Source of the DNA: an uncultured Halomicronema sp.
GTDB taxonomy: Bacteria; Cyanobacteriota; Cyanobacteriia; Phormidesmidales; Phormidesmidaceae
Assembly: GCA_937899725.1 (NCBI GenBank)
Contig: CALCCA010000028.1
Location: 1 to 51,915 of the forward strand
Reading direction: 5' to 3'
DNA: 51,915 nt
Part shown: in pieces, positions 18,339 through 27,477 of the stretch
Position numbering within the stretch: position 1 is the stretch's first letter
Layout of the letters: the number at the start of each line of letters is the position of its first letter
Made by a program: the position numbers and the translations under genes
Notes under the pieces: generated by a model
The model's input: only the letters and a program-made list of their open reading frames with translations
Database searches by the model: none
Told to the model about the DNA's origin: nothing

Positions 18339-18884
18339 GTGGCAACGCACAAAATTCTGGTAATTGATGATAGTCGCGTCATTCGGATGCGCGTTCGAGA
18401 CATGCTGCCCCAAGGCAACTTTGAAGTCTTGGAAGCCAAGGATGGGGTCGAGGGTCTCAATGCCATTCGCGAGCAGCGCCCTAACCTCATCATGCTGGAC
18501 TTTCTGTTGCCTCGCATGAGCGGTTGGGAAGTTTTTCAAGAAGTTCAAAAGCAACCTGATTTGCAGCACATTCCCCTCGTGCTCATGTCTGGGCGTCGAG
18601 AGGAAGTGACAGAGAAAATCACTGAGCCGTTTGAGTTCTTTGAATTCATTCAGAAGCCCTTTGAACAGAAGGAACTGATTGAAGCCATTAAAAAATCCAT
18701 GGCTAAGGCCCGGAAACCCCGGCCAAAAGCGGCAGCGGCACCCGCAGCACCCGCAGCGGCAGGCGGCGATGCGGCACAAATGCAAGCGCTACAGGCGAAA
18801 GTTGCCAAGCTAGAAGCAGAAGTTGCTCAACTCAAAGGACAAACGGCCAAGATTTTGGCCTTCATCAAGCAAAAGTTGAGATAG
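18339..18884 (+). CDS. CheY-like response regulator with C-terminal coiled coil
   Basis: 181 residues from GTG 18339, chosen because GAGGAG lies 6 nt upstream. The receiver domain (1-120) has the acidic pair Asp10/Asp11, phosphoacceptor Asp54 (IMLDF), the Ser/Thr switch in LMSGR and the conserved Lys106 (IQKPF). After an Ala/Pro-rich linker (about 125-145) comes a heptad coiled coil (MQALQAKVAKLEAEVAQLKGQ) rather than a DNA-binding domain. It should act through protein contacts, perhaps as a dimer. No kinase gene is adjacent. A strong terminator lies 90 nt downstream. Confidence 0.88.
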   Translation: MATHKILVIDDSRVIRMRVRDMLPQGNFEVLEAKDGVEGLNAIREQRPNLIMLDFLLPRMSGWEVFQEVQKQPDLQHIPLVLMSGRREEVTEKITEPFEFFEFIQKPFEQKELIEAIKKSMAKARKPRPKAAAAPAAPAAAGGDAAQMQALQAKVAKLEAEVAQLKGQTAKILAFIKQKLR

Positions 18885-18973
18885 CCTACCCTCAATCCAT
18901 CTCTCTGGAGCGTTTGCCTATCCGGCCAGCTGTTCCGGTCAGCTCAGGCAGCACCCAGCAATCGTTCGAAATA

Positions 18974-19020
18974 AACAAAAAAGCCGCAATTATGATAATC
19001 ACAATTGCGGCTTTTTTGTT
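18974..19020. terminator. Strong bidirectional intrinsic terminator
   Basis: An 18-bp perfect inverted repeat: AACAAAAAAGCCGCAATT at 18974-18991 and its complement at 19003-19020, with an 11-nt loop. GC core GCCGCAATT and T6 on either strand. It ends the response regulator transcript on the plus strand and can also work from the right on the minus strand for the 66-aa gene. Confidence 0.93.
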
Positions 19021-19115
19021 GACCTGTGTTGTCTCGGGTGAATAGTCGATTCAGCAGCGCTCAGCGATCGCCGAGATTGGCCATAGCACTGACCACCCAA
19101 CGACTCCATGATCGA

Positions 19116-19316
19116 TCAATCAATTAGATTGACCTTGCCCACTCGCACATAGTCTAAAAGGCGGTTGATGTGGAAGCGGTCAGTCGATTCCATATCGGGG
19201 TTTGACAGCATTGCCGAAGTTAGTTTGAGATGTTCTTGGCGGCTGAGTTGGCGCGATTTGACAGCCCGTTGAACCAACGACTGAATACCTGACTGACCAG
19301 GAACGACAGAGACCAT
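19116..19316 (-). CDS. Small conserved-looking cyanobacterial protein
   Basis: 66 residues. Helical, with SRQEHLKLTSAMLSNPDM then ESTDRFHINRLLDYVRVGKV and a short hydrophobic end. The wording resembles small cyanobacterial proteins whose segment LTSAxLS...DRxxINRxxDYVxxGxxxxxD recurs, also in some HetP-related proteins, as far as I can recall. Function is unknown. It sits between the strong terminator and gloB, in reverse orientation to both neighbours, so it forms its own transcription unit. Confidence 0.7.
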   Translation of the reverse strand: MVSVVPGQSGIQSLVQRAVKSRQLSRQEHLKLTSAMLSNPDMESTDRFHINRLLDYVRVGKVNLID

Positions 19317-19608
19317 GACGCACTCACTTATTACTCAAAACGATTTCCACTCAGGAGACAAGGACAAAACCATGGCTGACTAGTGAAGTCTGGCATGCAC
19401 CTGCCCTGCTCTCTAAACCAAGACTATCGCCTGACCCCACCCCTTGAGATCAGGAGAGTCACCGATCACATAAACCCTTTACAGAGGCTTGTCAGAGCTT
19501 TCACAGACGTTTTTGAGGAGGACGCTATTCAGGCTGACGGTATTCACGGTGAGAAGTCTATTCACACCCCTTAAGCTAGGAAATAAGCCCTCGTAAATCG
19601 ACAAGTCC

Positions 19609-20382
19609 ATGGAAATTTATCGACTCCCCGCCCTCTCGGACAACTACATTTTTCTGCTATTTGATGCCGCCACTCAGACGGCGGCAGTCGTTGATCCGGC
19701 GGAGCCAGAGCCAGTTTTACGGCAGCTGCAGCAATTGGGCGCGACCCTAACGACGATTTTCAACACTCACCATCATGCAGATCATGTGGGGGCTAACCGC
19801 TCCCTACTGCAGCATTTTCCTAATGTGATGGTTTATGGGAGCGAAGTGGATCGGGGACGGATTCCTGGCCAACAGGTGTTTTTGTCAGAGAACGATCGCG
19901 TGGCATTTGCGGGCCGAGAGGCGCACATCTATTTTTTGCCGGGGCATACGCGCGCCCATATCGCCTACTACTTTCCGCCCGTGATGGGTGATGACTGGGG
20001 CGAGCTGTTTTGCGGCGACACGCTATTTGCTGGGGGCTGTGGACGGCTGTTTGAGGGTACACCGCAGCAAATGCTGACGTCGTTAACAAAGTTGCGATCG
20101 CTGCCTGACACCACCCGCATTTGGTGTGCCCACGAATATACGCTCAAAAATCTGGAATTTGCCATCACGGTAGAGGGGGACAATCTCGCGCTGCAAGAGC
20201 GTCTGAGGGCAGTACAAGCCGCACGTCAGCGTGATGAGGCGACGGTGCCTTCGACTCTCGGACTCGAAAAGCAAACGAATCCCTTCTTGCGCTGGGACGT
20301 AGCCGCCCTGCAAGCCACGGCGAACACCACTGATCCGGCACAAACCTTTGCCCGCATCCGAGGCTTGAAAGATCAGTTTTAG
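19609..20382 (+). CDS. gloB: Hydroxyacylglutathione hydrolase (glyoxalase II)
   Basis: 257 residues. Metallo-beta-lactamase-fold enzyme that hydrolyses S-D-lactoylglutathione to glutathione and D-lactate. The metal motif THHHADHVG (His54, His56, Asp58, His59) is complete. Further ligands are in [29 protein letters not shown] and [12 protein letters not shown]. The C-terminal substrate-binding part ends with TNPFLRWD and [10 protein letters not shown]. Length is normal. The start codon is the only sensible ATG; no strong ribosome site is seen. Confidence 0.94.
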   Translation: MEIYRLPALSDNYIFLLFDAATQTAAVVDPAEPEPVLRQLQQLGATLTTIFNTHHHADHVGANRSLLQHFPNVMVYGSEVDRGRIPGQQVFLSENDRVAFAGREAHIYFLPGHTRAHIAYYFPPVMGDDWGELFCGDTLFAGGCGRLFEGTPQQMLTSLTKLRSLPDTTRIWCAHEYTLKNLEFAITVEGDNLALQERLRAVQAARQRDEATVPSTLGLEKQTNPFLRWDVAALQATANTTDPAQTFARIRGLKDQF

Positions 20383-20607
20383 CCTGCCGGAGTTTGAGCC
20401 CACTAACCAGACGGCACCGAGGCAAGTGGTAGTCATCAATAACCGCTGCGGCAAGTGCTGTCAGGCGTAGCCGCAACGGCCCCTCTGCAAGGGTTTGAAG
20501 TCCACTAACACCTCGGCGAAGCCCTGCCAACAGAGGCAAAAATAGCCTACCAATAATGACGTTTGTTGACTGATTGAGAAAGCCGCCGATTAGTCGATCG
20601 CTCCGAG

Positions 20608-21087
20608 TCAGTAAACGCTTTGGGGGGCCGAGGCGATCGCCGCAGCGCCGTTAAGCAGCCAGATAGGCAGCCAGCTGAGGCCCAAACCAAGGAGGGAAAG
20701 TAGCAGCAGCGTCGTGAAAGCGAGGCGATCACTCATGCCATCAATCAGGCAATCAACCTTAACCAACAAAGCCGCGGCAATCAGCACCACGATGTAGGCA
20801 AACGCTCGGATTTGCACGACGGCGAGAACCGTGAGCGAGGCCAGCAGTAACACCATGACGGAATAGCCCACATCCGTTTTGAAACCCTTGAGCACAAAGT
20901 CTCTAGTCGGCTGCCAGAGCAGCGTCAGCACGCCAGCTTTGGCCACAGCGAACGCAAGGGTCGCGAGCCAGACATATTGGCTGGATTCGTCGGCATGTAG
21001 CAGCTGCCCATAGGTGGCATAGGCCAAAACGAGCAGTCCCCAAGACAACCAATGGCTTTTAAGTAACGAGGGTCTTGCCTGTTTCAT
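20608..21087 (-). CDS. Integral membrane protein, function unknown
   Basis: 159 residues with four hydrophobic segments, about 14-30, 42-60, 75-110 (long, possibly two) and 122-150. No catalytic motif is visible; charged residues lie mainly between helices (SSQYVWL, RDFVLKGFKTDVGYS, DCLIDGMSDR). The gene lies 37 nt downstream of the NIL-ferredoxin gene on the same strand, so the two may be cotranscribed. The 226-bp stretch to gloB (20383-20607) holds no gene I can support. Confidence 0.75.
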   Translation of the reverse strand: MKQARPSLLKSHWLSWGLLVLAYATYGQLLHADESSQYVWLATLAFAVAKAGVLTLLWQPTRDFVLKGFKTDVGYSVMVLLLASLTVLAVVQIRAFAYIVVLIAAALLVKVDCLIDGMSDRLAFTTLLLLSLLGLGLSWLPIWLLNGAAAIASAPQSVY

Positions 21088-21124
21088 TCCACTGACCAGG
21101 GGCTACAAAGTGAACGTCTCGATC

Positions 21125-21529
21125 TTACAAATTGGTGGAGATGGCCTGCACGGGGCAAGAGGGAATGCACTGCTCACAGACAATGCAGCGCGATCGCGCA
21201 AAGGTGAGCTTAAAGGAATCTGGATGTAGGCTCAGCGCCCCGGTGGGACAAACCCCTGTGCAAAGCCCACAATGCACGCAGCTCAGCTCATCAATCATGA
21301 TTTCGCGGCTCGCCTGGGAAACGCCAATATCGTGCTCTTGCAGCCACAAAATCGCGTCTTCTAGCTGATCAATGTCGCCCGATAGCTCTACAACCAGCTT
21401 ACCAATCTGATTAGGGGCAACCTGCGCCCGAATAATATTGGCCGCCACGTTGAAATCTTTGGCCAACCGATAGGTAATGGGCTGATGGACCGAGCGTTTG
21501 GGAAACGTCAGCGTCACTCGTTTTTTCAT
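21125..21529 (-). CDS. NIL-domain protein with two [4Fe-4S] ferredoxin motifs
   Basis: 134 residues from ATG 21529. Residues 1-75 form a NIL domain, the small fold also found at the end of methionine-type ABC ATPases (KKRVTLTFP, PITYRLAKDFNVAANIIRAQ). Residues 80-130 are a bacterial 2[4Fe-4S] ferredoxin: Cys84, 87, 90, 94-Pro and Cys115, 118, 121, 125-Pro. This fusion is common in cyanobacteria and has been linked to sulfur and amino-acid metabolism, but its partner is not certain. It is divergent from txlA, with only 76 bp between starts. Confidence 0.9.
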   Translation of the reverse strand: MKKRVTLTFPKRSVHQPITYRLAKDFNVAANIIRAQVAPNQIGKLVVELSGDIDQLEDAILWLQEHDIGVSQASREIMIDELSCVHCGLCTGVCPTGALSLHPDSFKLTFARSRCIVCEQCIPSCPVQAISTNL

Positions 21530-21605
21530 GGCCAACACGAGGGGTGGTGTCCGCTATCTTAAAAGATAGAGATTTTACGATGGGATAACTGCAAAGGTTT
21601 TCAAC

Positions 21606-22214
21606 ATGGATCAGTCTTCAAATGGGGCCTCGACGGTCACGACGCCCCCCATCGCCACCAACCTGGCGACTAAGGTGCGGAATTTGATTGTCGTCAGCGT
21701 GGCGGTCGCGCTAACAGTGTTGCTCGTGTTGGGCATTCGCACCCAAACTCCAGCCGCCTCGTTAGAAACCTTAGCGGCAGACTCGACGCCGTTAGAAACG
21801 GCATTGGTCAACGGGAAGCCTTCGTTAGTGGAGTTTTACGCCAACTGGTGTACGTCTTGTCAAGCGATGGCGGGGGATATGGCCGAGCTGCGCACCGCCT
21901 ATGGTGACCAAGTCAACTTTGTCATGCTGAACGTCGACAACACTAAATGGCTACCTGAAATGCTGCACTATCGGGTGGATGGGATTCCTCACTTTGTCTA
22001 CTTAGATCCGGCTGGCGAGGCCATCTCAACGGCCATTGGTGAACAGCCGCAGACCATCATTGCCAGCAATTTAGACGCGCTGGTTGTGGGCACAGACTTG
22101 CCCGATCAAACTGCCCTGGGGCAAACGTCAACTCTAGAGTCTCCTCAAAGTGCTGCCATCGCGCCTCGTAACGATGATCCCCGCAGTCACGGTGCTCAAG
22201 TAGTGGTGGATTAG
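21606..22214 (+). CDS. txlA: Membrane-anchored thioredoxin-like protein (TxlA/HCF164 type)
   Basis: 202 residues: one N-terminal membrane anchor (about 26-44), then a thioredoxin domain with the redox motif WCTSC (Cys82, Cys85) in LVEFYANWCTSCQAMAG and the cis-proline region GIPHFVYLD. This matches the cyanobacterial TxlA and plant HCF164 proteins, which pass reducing power into the thylakoid lumen for cytochrome b6f maturation. The tail beyond residue 165 is Ser/Pro/Gln-rich and probably disordered. The active site faces the lumen or periplasm if the anchor is a normal signal-anchor. Confidence 0.87.
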   Translation: MDQSSNGASTVTTPPIATNLATKVRNLIVVSVAVALTVLLVLGIRTQTPAASLETLAADSTPLETALVNGKPSLVEFYANWCTSCQAMAGDMAELRTAYGDQVNFVMLNVDNTKWLPEMLHYRVDGIPHFVYLDPAGEAISTAIGEQPQTIIASNLDALVVGTDLPDQTALGQTSTLESPQSAAIAPRNDDPRSHGAQVVVD

Positions 22215-22346
22215 TCCCCGATCAAGTCAGGCATTGAGTCGACTGGCCGGCATTTTGATCTGCCCTGGCAGCGCGACTCCCGAGTTTGAGTCTGTCGGCC
22301 TTTTTCCGAGAGCGGCGATCGCATGCGTAGCCTGCCAGCGGCAGGA

Positions 22347-22985
22347 TTAATCGAGCAGGGCAGCTTCGAGGGCAGCGATCGCCGCTTCCAGATCGTCATT
22401 GATAATTTTCAAGTCAAACTCATCCGCCGCTGCCAGCTCGGCTCGAGCCCGCTCTAGACGACGCGCAATCGCCGCTGCGTCATCTTGACCACGATCGCGA
22501 ATCCGACGCTCAAGTTCGGCCGCCGAGGGCGGCGCAATAAAAATCTTCAACGCTTCTGGAAAGGAGGCCGCGACCTGACGAGCCCCTTCTAGCTCAATTT
22601 CGAGAATCACCTGATTGCCACGCTCAATCTGCACCGCAACGGGATGTTTAGGCGTGCCGTAGTAGTTACCGGCAAACTCGGCCCATTCCAGCAGTTCACC
22701 GGTCTGAATCATCGCTTCAAACTCATCCCGAGTGACGAAATAGTAATGCTGACCATGTACCTCACCGGCGCGGGGTTGGCGAGTCGTCGCGGAGGTTGAG
22801 AGATACAGATCTGGATGACGTGCCCGCAAACGTCCCAACAGCGTGCCTTTACCAACACCGCTCGGGCCCGTCAACACGACTAATCGCCCCGGTGCCGTCA
22901 CGGTGGGATCGGCGCTGTCAGCAAGGCCTCCTTGGGCAGGCGACGACGGCAACGCAGAAGAGTCAGAAACAAGAGTATGAGTCAT
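22347..22985 (-). CDS. gmk: Guanylate kinase
   Basis: 212 residues. Phosphorylates GMP to GDP. P-loop GPSGVGKG (40-47), GMP-binding elements [21 protein letters not shown] and the segment [14 protein letters not shown], lid region with RIRDRGQDD, and NDDLE near the end. The first 32 residues (Ser/Pro/Ala-rich) are longer than in most homologues; a later start is possible but there is no Met before the core. In many cyanobacteria a RemA/DUF370 gene precedes gmk; I do not see one here. Confidence 0.93.
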   Translation of the reverse strand: MTHTLVSDSSALPSSPAQGGLADSADPTVTAPGRLVVLTGPSGVGKGTLLGRLRARHPDLYLSTSATTRQPRAGEVHGQHYYFVTRDEFEAMIQTGELLEWAEFAGNYYGTPKHPVAVQIERGNQVILEIELEGARQVAASFPEALKIFIAPPSAAELERRIRDRGQDDAAAIARRLERARAELAAADEFDLKIINDDLEAAIAALEAALLD

Positions 22986-23488
22986 GGGAGTTTGAGGATG
23001 ACACCAAGGAACAGAATTGCGAACCTAGATATGAGAAAAAGAGGCTCAGCTCAAATCAATGAGAGCCAACGAGAGAGTATGAGCAAAACAGGTTGAGGAC
23101 AGCCGACTTAATGCCTGTCTCAGATCAAACATTAAGGGATGAATTTGCTACAGGATAGCAGGATCTCTCAACTTTAGCCCTGCGCTGGCATCGTCGGAGC
23201 AAGCCACCCGATGGCCAGACAGCTCTCAGAGCAAGGTGTGCCCCAAAGTTTTTATCGTTGGGCAGCGAGTTTTGGCGTTCTGGCATGGCTCAGCGCAGTC
23301 ACGCTGTTGCAGCCTTGTGCACAGTTCATCGTCCTCGGCAGCGAGAAAGACCAGTCGCCCTGGGGAGAGGCGAATCGCTGTCGAGTTAGCTGGACAAAAA
23401 CAGCGATCGCCCAGATTGCCCGCGTTTCTTCCTGAAATCACAGGGGTATCAGGAGAATTAAGATAGAGTCCTATCCCTGTCACTGCTC
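22986..23488. other. Interval between gmk and TPR gene; one doubtful small ORF
   Basis: 503 bp between divergent starts. The only frame of interest is 23211-23435 on the plus strand (74 residues, hydrophobic stretch SFGVLAWLSAVTLLQPCAQF). It lacks a ribosome site and family resemblance, and an equally long frame runs on the opposite strand, so I do not call it. No RNA gene or terminator recognised. Confidence 0.35.
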
Positions 23489-25630
23489 GTGGTTACTGTT
23501 GCCCCTGTGCTGCCCATCAACTCCCAAGTTTTACCTGGTCACAATCAAGTGGTGTATCAGCAGCTACAGGCAGCTGTGCAGGCGACACCGCCTCACCAGG
23601 TGTGGATGGCCACCTGTGATGATCTGCCCTTGCAGCGTCAGTTAGCCGCCACGCTGGAAGAAAGCCTGCAGGATGGTGCCGCGATCGCGACGACGCAGCT
23701 CGTCCTCAATACTGAGTGGCCGGATGTGGCGCAGCAGGTGCAGCAGTGGGGGCATGAGACGATTGCGGCCCGACCATCTCTCCTGCAACTTTTAGGCATT
23801 GAGCAACTCACCTATCGCGGCTCGGATGCCCAGTATCAATTTCTGCGATCGCTGCATCAGCTGCTGCCGCTCTGGCCACAGTTGGACTGCAGCTTACTGA
23901 TTTGGGTACCGCGGCCCTGGTTGAAACAAATTCGGCGAGAAGTGCCTCAGCTTTGCACCACCGTGTTTGAGTTTATGGGCGAGCCGACGCCCATTTCTGC
24001 CATCGTCGGACAGCCCGCTTATCAGGCCGCATTTTCGCCCGTCAGGCGCTGGCAGTTTTTAGGCAAGCCGGCGCCAGAAGTGCCTGCCCCACCGCCCGCT
24101 GATAGTCGCAGCGAGGCCTTTTCGGTGCAGCCAGGGTCGACTGCCGTGCCTGCTGTGCCCAGTGAAGCCGCACCCAGTGAAGCGGCGTCCAGTGACGCTG
24201 AGTTAGGTACTTCGCCCGCCTCGGCGACCGCTGATGAGCTGTCCCCCTTCTCGGATGATCTGTGGCAGCAGCTGCAGGCCGATCTGTCAGAGTTTGAGCA
24301 ATCTACGCCACCGCCATCGGCTGAGACGACTCAGCCAGTAGCACCGGATGAGCCAGCCGCCAAGATTGATGAACTCGCACTGAGTGAACCGCCTGCGACT
24401 CCCCCGGCCTCAAGTATCGACACGGTCGAAACCAGTAAGTCCACAACCGTATCACCGCCAATAACGGAGATGCCTGCACCGGATGATTGGGCGATCGCCT
24501 ACGAGCTGCGCGATCGCGTCCAGGCGGGTGACCACAGTCCAGCGACCTTGGCCGCAGCGGTGCAAGCCTATGAGCAGCAAATCCCCCAACTCACCGCGAC
24601 TGATCGCACCGAAGTGCTGAACGACCTGGGGAGTCTTTACTGGCTCTGGGCGCAGCAGGCCACCACGGTAGAAAATTACTGGCAGCGACTATTGCGCAGC
24701 AGCGAACTCTATGAAGCGGCGTTATCACCCGCCAGCCCCCACACCGAGATTGAAATTCTCAACCGCCTGCACAGCAACTTAGGCAGTGTTTATAGTCTGC
24801 TGGCGGCGCATCAAGATCCCCTACAGTATTTGGCCAAAGCGGTGCGGGCCTTTCACCGGGCGCTGCAGTATGCCCCCGTTGAGGTCATGCCCGAAGAGTA
24901 CGCCACCTTGCAAACTCACTTGGGCACCGCCTACTGGAGCCTCTCGCAACACACGCAAGAGGCGCATCATTTACATCGGGCGATCGCGGCCTATCAAGAG
25001 GCCCTGCGCCAATCTCACCCCCAGCAGCAGCCCCAACCCTACGCTCAACTGCAAAACAATCTGGGCATTGCCCTGTGGAGTCTCTCTCGCCATGAGCGAC
25101 CCATTTTCCTCTTGGAACAGTCTATTCAGGCCTATCAAACGGCGCTGGCCTACCGCACATTAGAGCATGATCCCGCCGGATGTGCAGCGACCCACAACAA
25201 CCTCGGCACCGCCTATTGGGATCTCGGCGGTCACTACGAAGAACGCTCAACCGAACAACAGCAAGCTTGGCAACAGGCGATCGCCGCCTACGAAGCCGCC
25301 CTACTGGCAGGGGAACAGGCTCCCGCCGCCCACCTCAGCTTTGACCAGTGGGCCACCCACCATAGCGTCGGCGTGGTGTATGACCAGTTGGCGATCGCCT
25401 TAGCCCCCGATGCCACGGCGCAGCAGCCCCTGCTGACCAAAGCCACGACCCATTACATCAAAGCGCTCACGGGCTGGCAGGCGATGGAGGCCGCCACCAC
25501 AGATACGGCCTTTCAAGCCTTGGTGAGGAACTTGCATCTGCAGTCGCGATATCTAGGCATGGAATCGCAGCAGCAGTCTCTCAGTCAAGTGCCGGTGGAT
25601 TGGCTACCAGAAATCTGGCGTCAATTGTAA
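23489..25630 (+). CDS. TPR protein with novel-looking N-terminal domain
   Basis: 713 residues, GTG start. Three parts: residues 1-190 form a globular domain without recognised motif (VWMATCDDLPLQRQLAATLEE, LLIWVPRPWLKQIRREVP; the alternation suggests an alpha/beta fold, perhaps a degenerate NTPase lacking the P-loop). Residues 190-330 are a disordered Pro/Ala/Ser/Glu linker. Residues 335-690 are tetratricopeptide repeats with recurring units such as LQTHLGTAYWSLSQHTQEAHH, LQNNLGIALWSLSRHERP and THNNLGTAYWDLGGHYEER. Probably a cytosolic scaffold. Its last 10 bases overlap the end of the convergent rnc gene. Confidence 0.82.
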   Translation: MVTVAPVLPINSQVLPGHNQVVYQQLQAAVQATPPHQVWMATCDDLPLQRQLAATLEESLQDGAAIATTQLVLNTEWPDVAQQVQQWGHETIAARPSLLQLLGIEQLTYRGSDAQYQFLRSLHQLLPLWPQLDCSLLIWVPRPWLKQIRREVPQLCTTVFEFMGEPTPISAIVGQPAYQAAFSPVRRWQFLGKPAPEVPAPPPADSRSEAFSVQPGSTAVPAVPSEAAPSEAASSDAELGTSPASATADELSPFSDDLWQQLQADLSEFEQSTPPPSAETTQPVAPDEPAAKIDELALSEPPATPPASSIDTVETSKSTTVSPPITEMPAPDDWAIAYELRDRVQAGDHSPATLAAAVQAYEQQIPQLTATDRTEVLNDLGSLYWLWAQQATTVENYWQRLLRSSELYEAALSPASPHTEIEILNRLHSNLGSVYSLLAAHQDPLQYLAKAVRAFHRALQYAPVEVMPEEYATLQTHLGTAYWSLSQHTQEAHHLHRAIAAYQEALRQSHPQQQPQPYAQLQNNLGIALWSLSRHERPIFLLEQSIQAYQTALAYRTLEHDPAGCAATHNNLGTAYWDLGGHYEERSTEQQQAWQQAIAAYEAALLAGEQAPAAHLSFDQWATHHSVGVVYDQLAIALAPDATAQQPLLTKATTHYIKALTGWQAMEAATTDTAFQALVRNLHLQSRYLGMESQQQSLSQVPVDWLPEIWRQL

Positions 25631-26307
25631 GGGTCTGCAACCAGGCCTAATTGTTGCAGCGCGGCCAGCGCCGCCGCCTTTTCGGCATCTTGTTTGCGGC
25701 GGCCGCACCCGGTACCCCATACCTGAGGGCCAATGCGGACAGTGGCGGTGAACTCTTTAGCGTGATCGGGGCCAGATTCCGCCACGATATCGTAGGTGGG
25801 TATCGTACCGGCCTGAGCCAACGCCCATTCTTGTAGGGCGCTTTTTTCGTTGATATTTTGGGTGGGATCAGCCAGCGACTCTACCACTGACTCAAACAAG
25901 GGAAACACAAAGTCACGAACGGGTTCGATGCGCGATCGCTGATCTAAAAAGTAGGCACCGATCCACGCTTCAAAGGCGCTGCTGAGCAGGCGGGTGTTGG
26001 TTCTACCGCCACTGCCCTCGACGCCTTTGCCCAACCGCAGATGCTGCGACAGCGCCAACTGCTGGGCAAAGCGACCCAGTTGCGTTGCATCTACCAGCGA
26101 GGCCCGCAGCGGCGTTAGCGTGCCCTCAGCACTGTGGGGATACCGCGCGAACAAAAACTCACCGCACAAAAAAGTCAGAATGGCGTCGCCCAAAAATTCC
26201 AGCCGCTCATTGTCACCGGGCACCTCGGCATGCTCACGGGCATAGGACTTGTGGGTCATCGCCTGACGAAACAAGTCAGGATTTTGAAAGGGTGGCAAAC
26301 TCACCAT
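25621..26307 (-). CDS. rnc: Ribonuclease III
   Basis: 228 residues from ATG 26307; the frame is open to 26400, but the extra 31 residues are not family-like. dsRNA endonuclease for rRNA and mRNA processing. The catalytic signature NERLEFLGDAIL (33-44) is intact, with a second acidic site in SSAFEAWIGAYFLD and the C-terminal double-stranded RNA-binding domain from about residue 155 (NEKSALQEWALA ... GCGRRKQDAEKAAALAALQQL). Bacterial length. No strong ribosome site before either start. Confidence 0.94.
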   Translation of the reverse strand: MVSLPPFQNPDLFRQAMTHKSYAREHAEVPGDNERLEFLGDAILTFLCGEFLFARYPHSAEGTLTPLRASLVDATQLGRFAQQLALSQHLRLGKGVEGSGGRTNTRLLSSAFEAWIGAYFLDQRSRIEPVRDFVFPLFESVVESLADPTQNINEKSALQEWALAQAGTIPTYDIVAESGPDHAKEFTATVRIGPQVWGTGCGRRKQDAEKAAALAALQQLGLVADPYN

Positions 26308-26610
26308 GCCAAAAAATTGCTTCAACGCTTCGATGATTGATGGTAGCCGTTTTAGCTGCCAAGAACGGGAGCTGCCGACCACATTGCCCGACAATATCAA
26401 AGACTAGCAACAGCCAAAACTGGCGACAGCCAAGGCCAAAGCAATCTGCCGAATGCTCGGGTAAACCTCCGTTAAGCCAAGCCACTTCAGACGATTGAAG
26501 CGGCGATTTGACCAGCATCTCAATTCCGAATTCCGACCGCCGAATTCTACGATGGCTTCAGGTCTACTTCTGGATACGCAGCGAGATCCCTACTCGTTGA
26601 ACGGGGTGAC
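26308..26610. other. Interval between rnc start and tetR end
   Basis: 303 bp, containing the rnc promoter on the minus strand. I see a short direct motif (AATTCCGA / CCGAATTC around 26521-26546) but no gene and no clear terminator for tetR. Confidence 0.35.
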
Positions 26611-27213
26611 TCAACCCTTGCAGGGGCGCTTCAGCATGAGGTCCACCATGGTGGTGATATAGCGCTCTTTGCTCAGCGGCATGATGTCGCGACCGTGCAA
26701 AATGTATTGAGTTAAACACATATAAATGGCCGAACCGAGAATAATTTGGGCCGTCGCCTGTGAGTCGGCAGCGTCAAACTCAGGATGCTCATTGAGATAG
26801 GCCTGCATGAGCTCTAGTCCAGGCTTTGACAGATAGGTAATGAAGGTTCTAGCCAGCTCGGGAAACCGCCCCGATTCGCCAATCACCAACCGGACAAAGT
26901 CTTGATAATCTTCATCTTCGGCGATCGCATCCACCATTTTGGTCAGTAACTGTGGCAGCGACTCAGCCGGCGGCTCTTGCAAGGTTTCAGGGGTGAACTT
27001 AATTTGAAACCGCTCACAGGCGATCTTTTGCACTAGGGCGCGAAACAGCCCCTCCTTATCTTGAAAATGGTTATAAACCGTCGGCTTTGAAACTCCTGCG
27101 GTGGCGGCAACGCGATCCATACTCGTGCCCGCATAGCCGTGGGCTAAAAATTCCTGCAACGCGCCATTCAAAATTTGCGAGGCTTTATCGGACTTGTTCA
27201 AAGCAACGGTCAT
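26611..27213 (-). CDS. TetR/AcrR-family transcriptional regulator
   Basis: 200 residues. The N-terminal helix-turn-helix is typical: ILNGALQEFLAHGYAGTSMDR followed by VAATAGVSKPTVYNHFQDKEGLF (about 13-57). The C-terminal ligand domain resembles AcrR-type members with TetR_C extensions (DYQDFVRLVIGESGRFPELAR). It probably represses its own gene through the 18-bp palindrome at 27255-27272. The target may also be the solute-binding protein gene upstream; the ligand is unknown. Confidence 0.92.
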   Translation of the reverse strand: MTVALNKSDKASQILNGALQEFLAHGYAGTSMDRVAATAGVSKPTVYNHFQDKEGLFRALVQKIACERFQIKFTPETLQEPPAESLPQLLTKMVDAIAEDEDYQDFVRLVIGESGRFPELARTFITYLSKPGLELMQAYLNEHPEFDAADSQATAQIILGSAIYMCLTQYILHGRDIMPLSKERYITTMVDLMLKRPCKG

Positions 27214-27254
27214 AGATAAACGGTCATAAATAAATTCTGCAGCTTGCCTTGATT

Positions 27255-27272
27255 TTAATCGCTACCGATTAA
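27255..27272. promoter_or_regulatory. Palindromic candidate operator of tetR
   Basis: Perfect inverted repeat TTAATCG-CTAC-CGATTAA (7-bp arms, 4-nt spacer), 42-59 nt upstream of the TetR-type start. Position, size and symmetry fit a dimeric TetR-family operator for autoregulation. Confidence 0.6.
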
Positions 27273-27477
27273 GGCCAGACAGGTTTTCCCTGTTCACCAT
27301 AGCGAATCGAGAGTCAGACCTGAGCTGACCTTGAGGATATTGAGACATCGAAAAAAAGCGCCATCGTCACCAGTCGTTGGGCCAGCTATGACGAGTGCTG
27401 ACCTCTAGCAATTTATCCCCTTAAGGGAGACTTATTTTGATAAGTTTGGTGATCGCCAGACTTCACCCTGCTACAGA

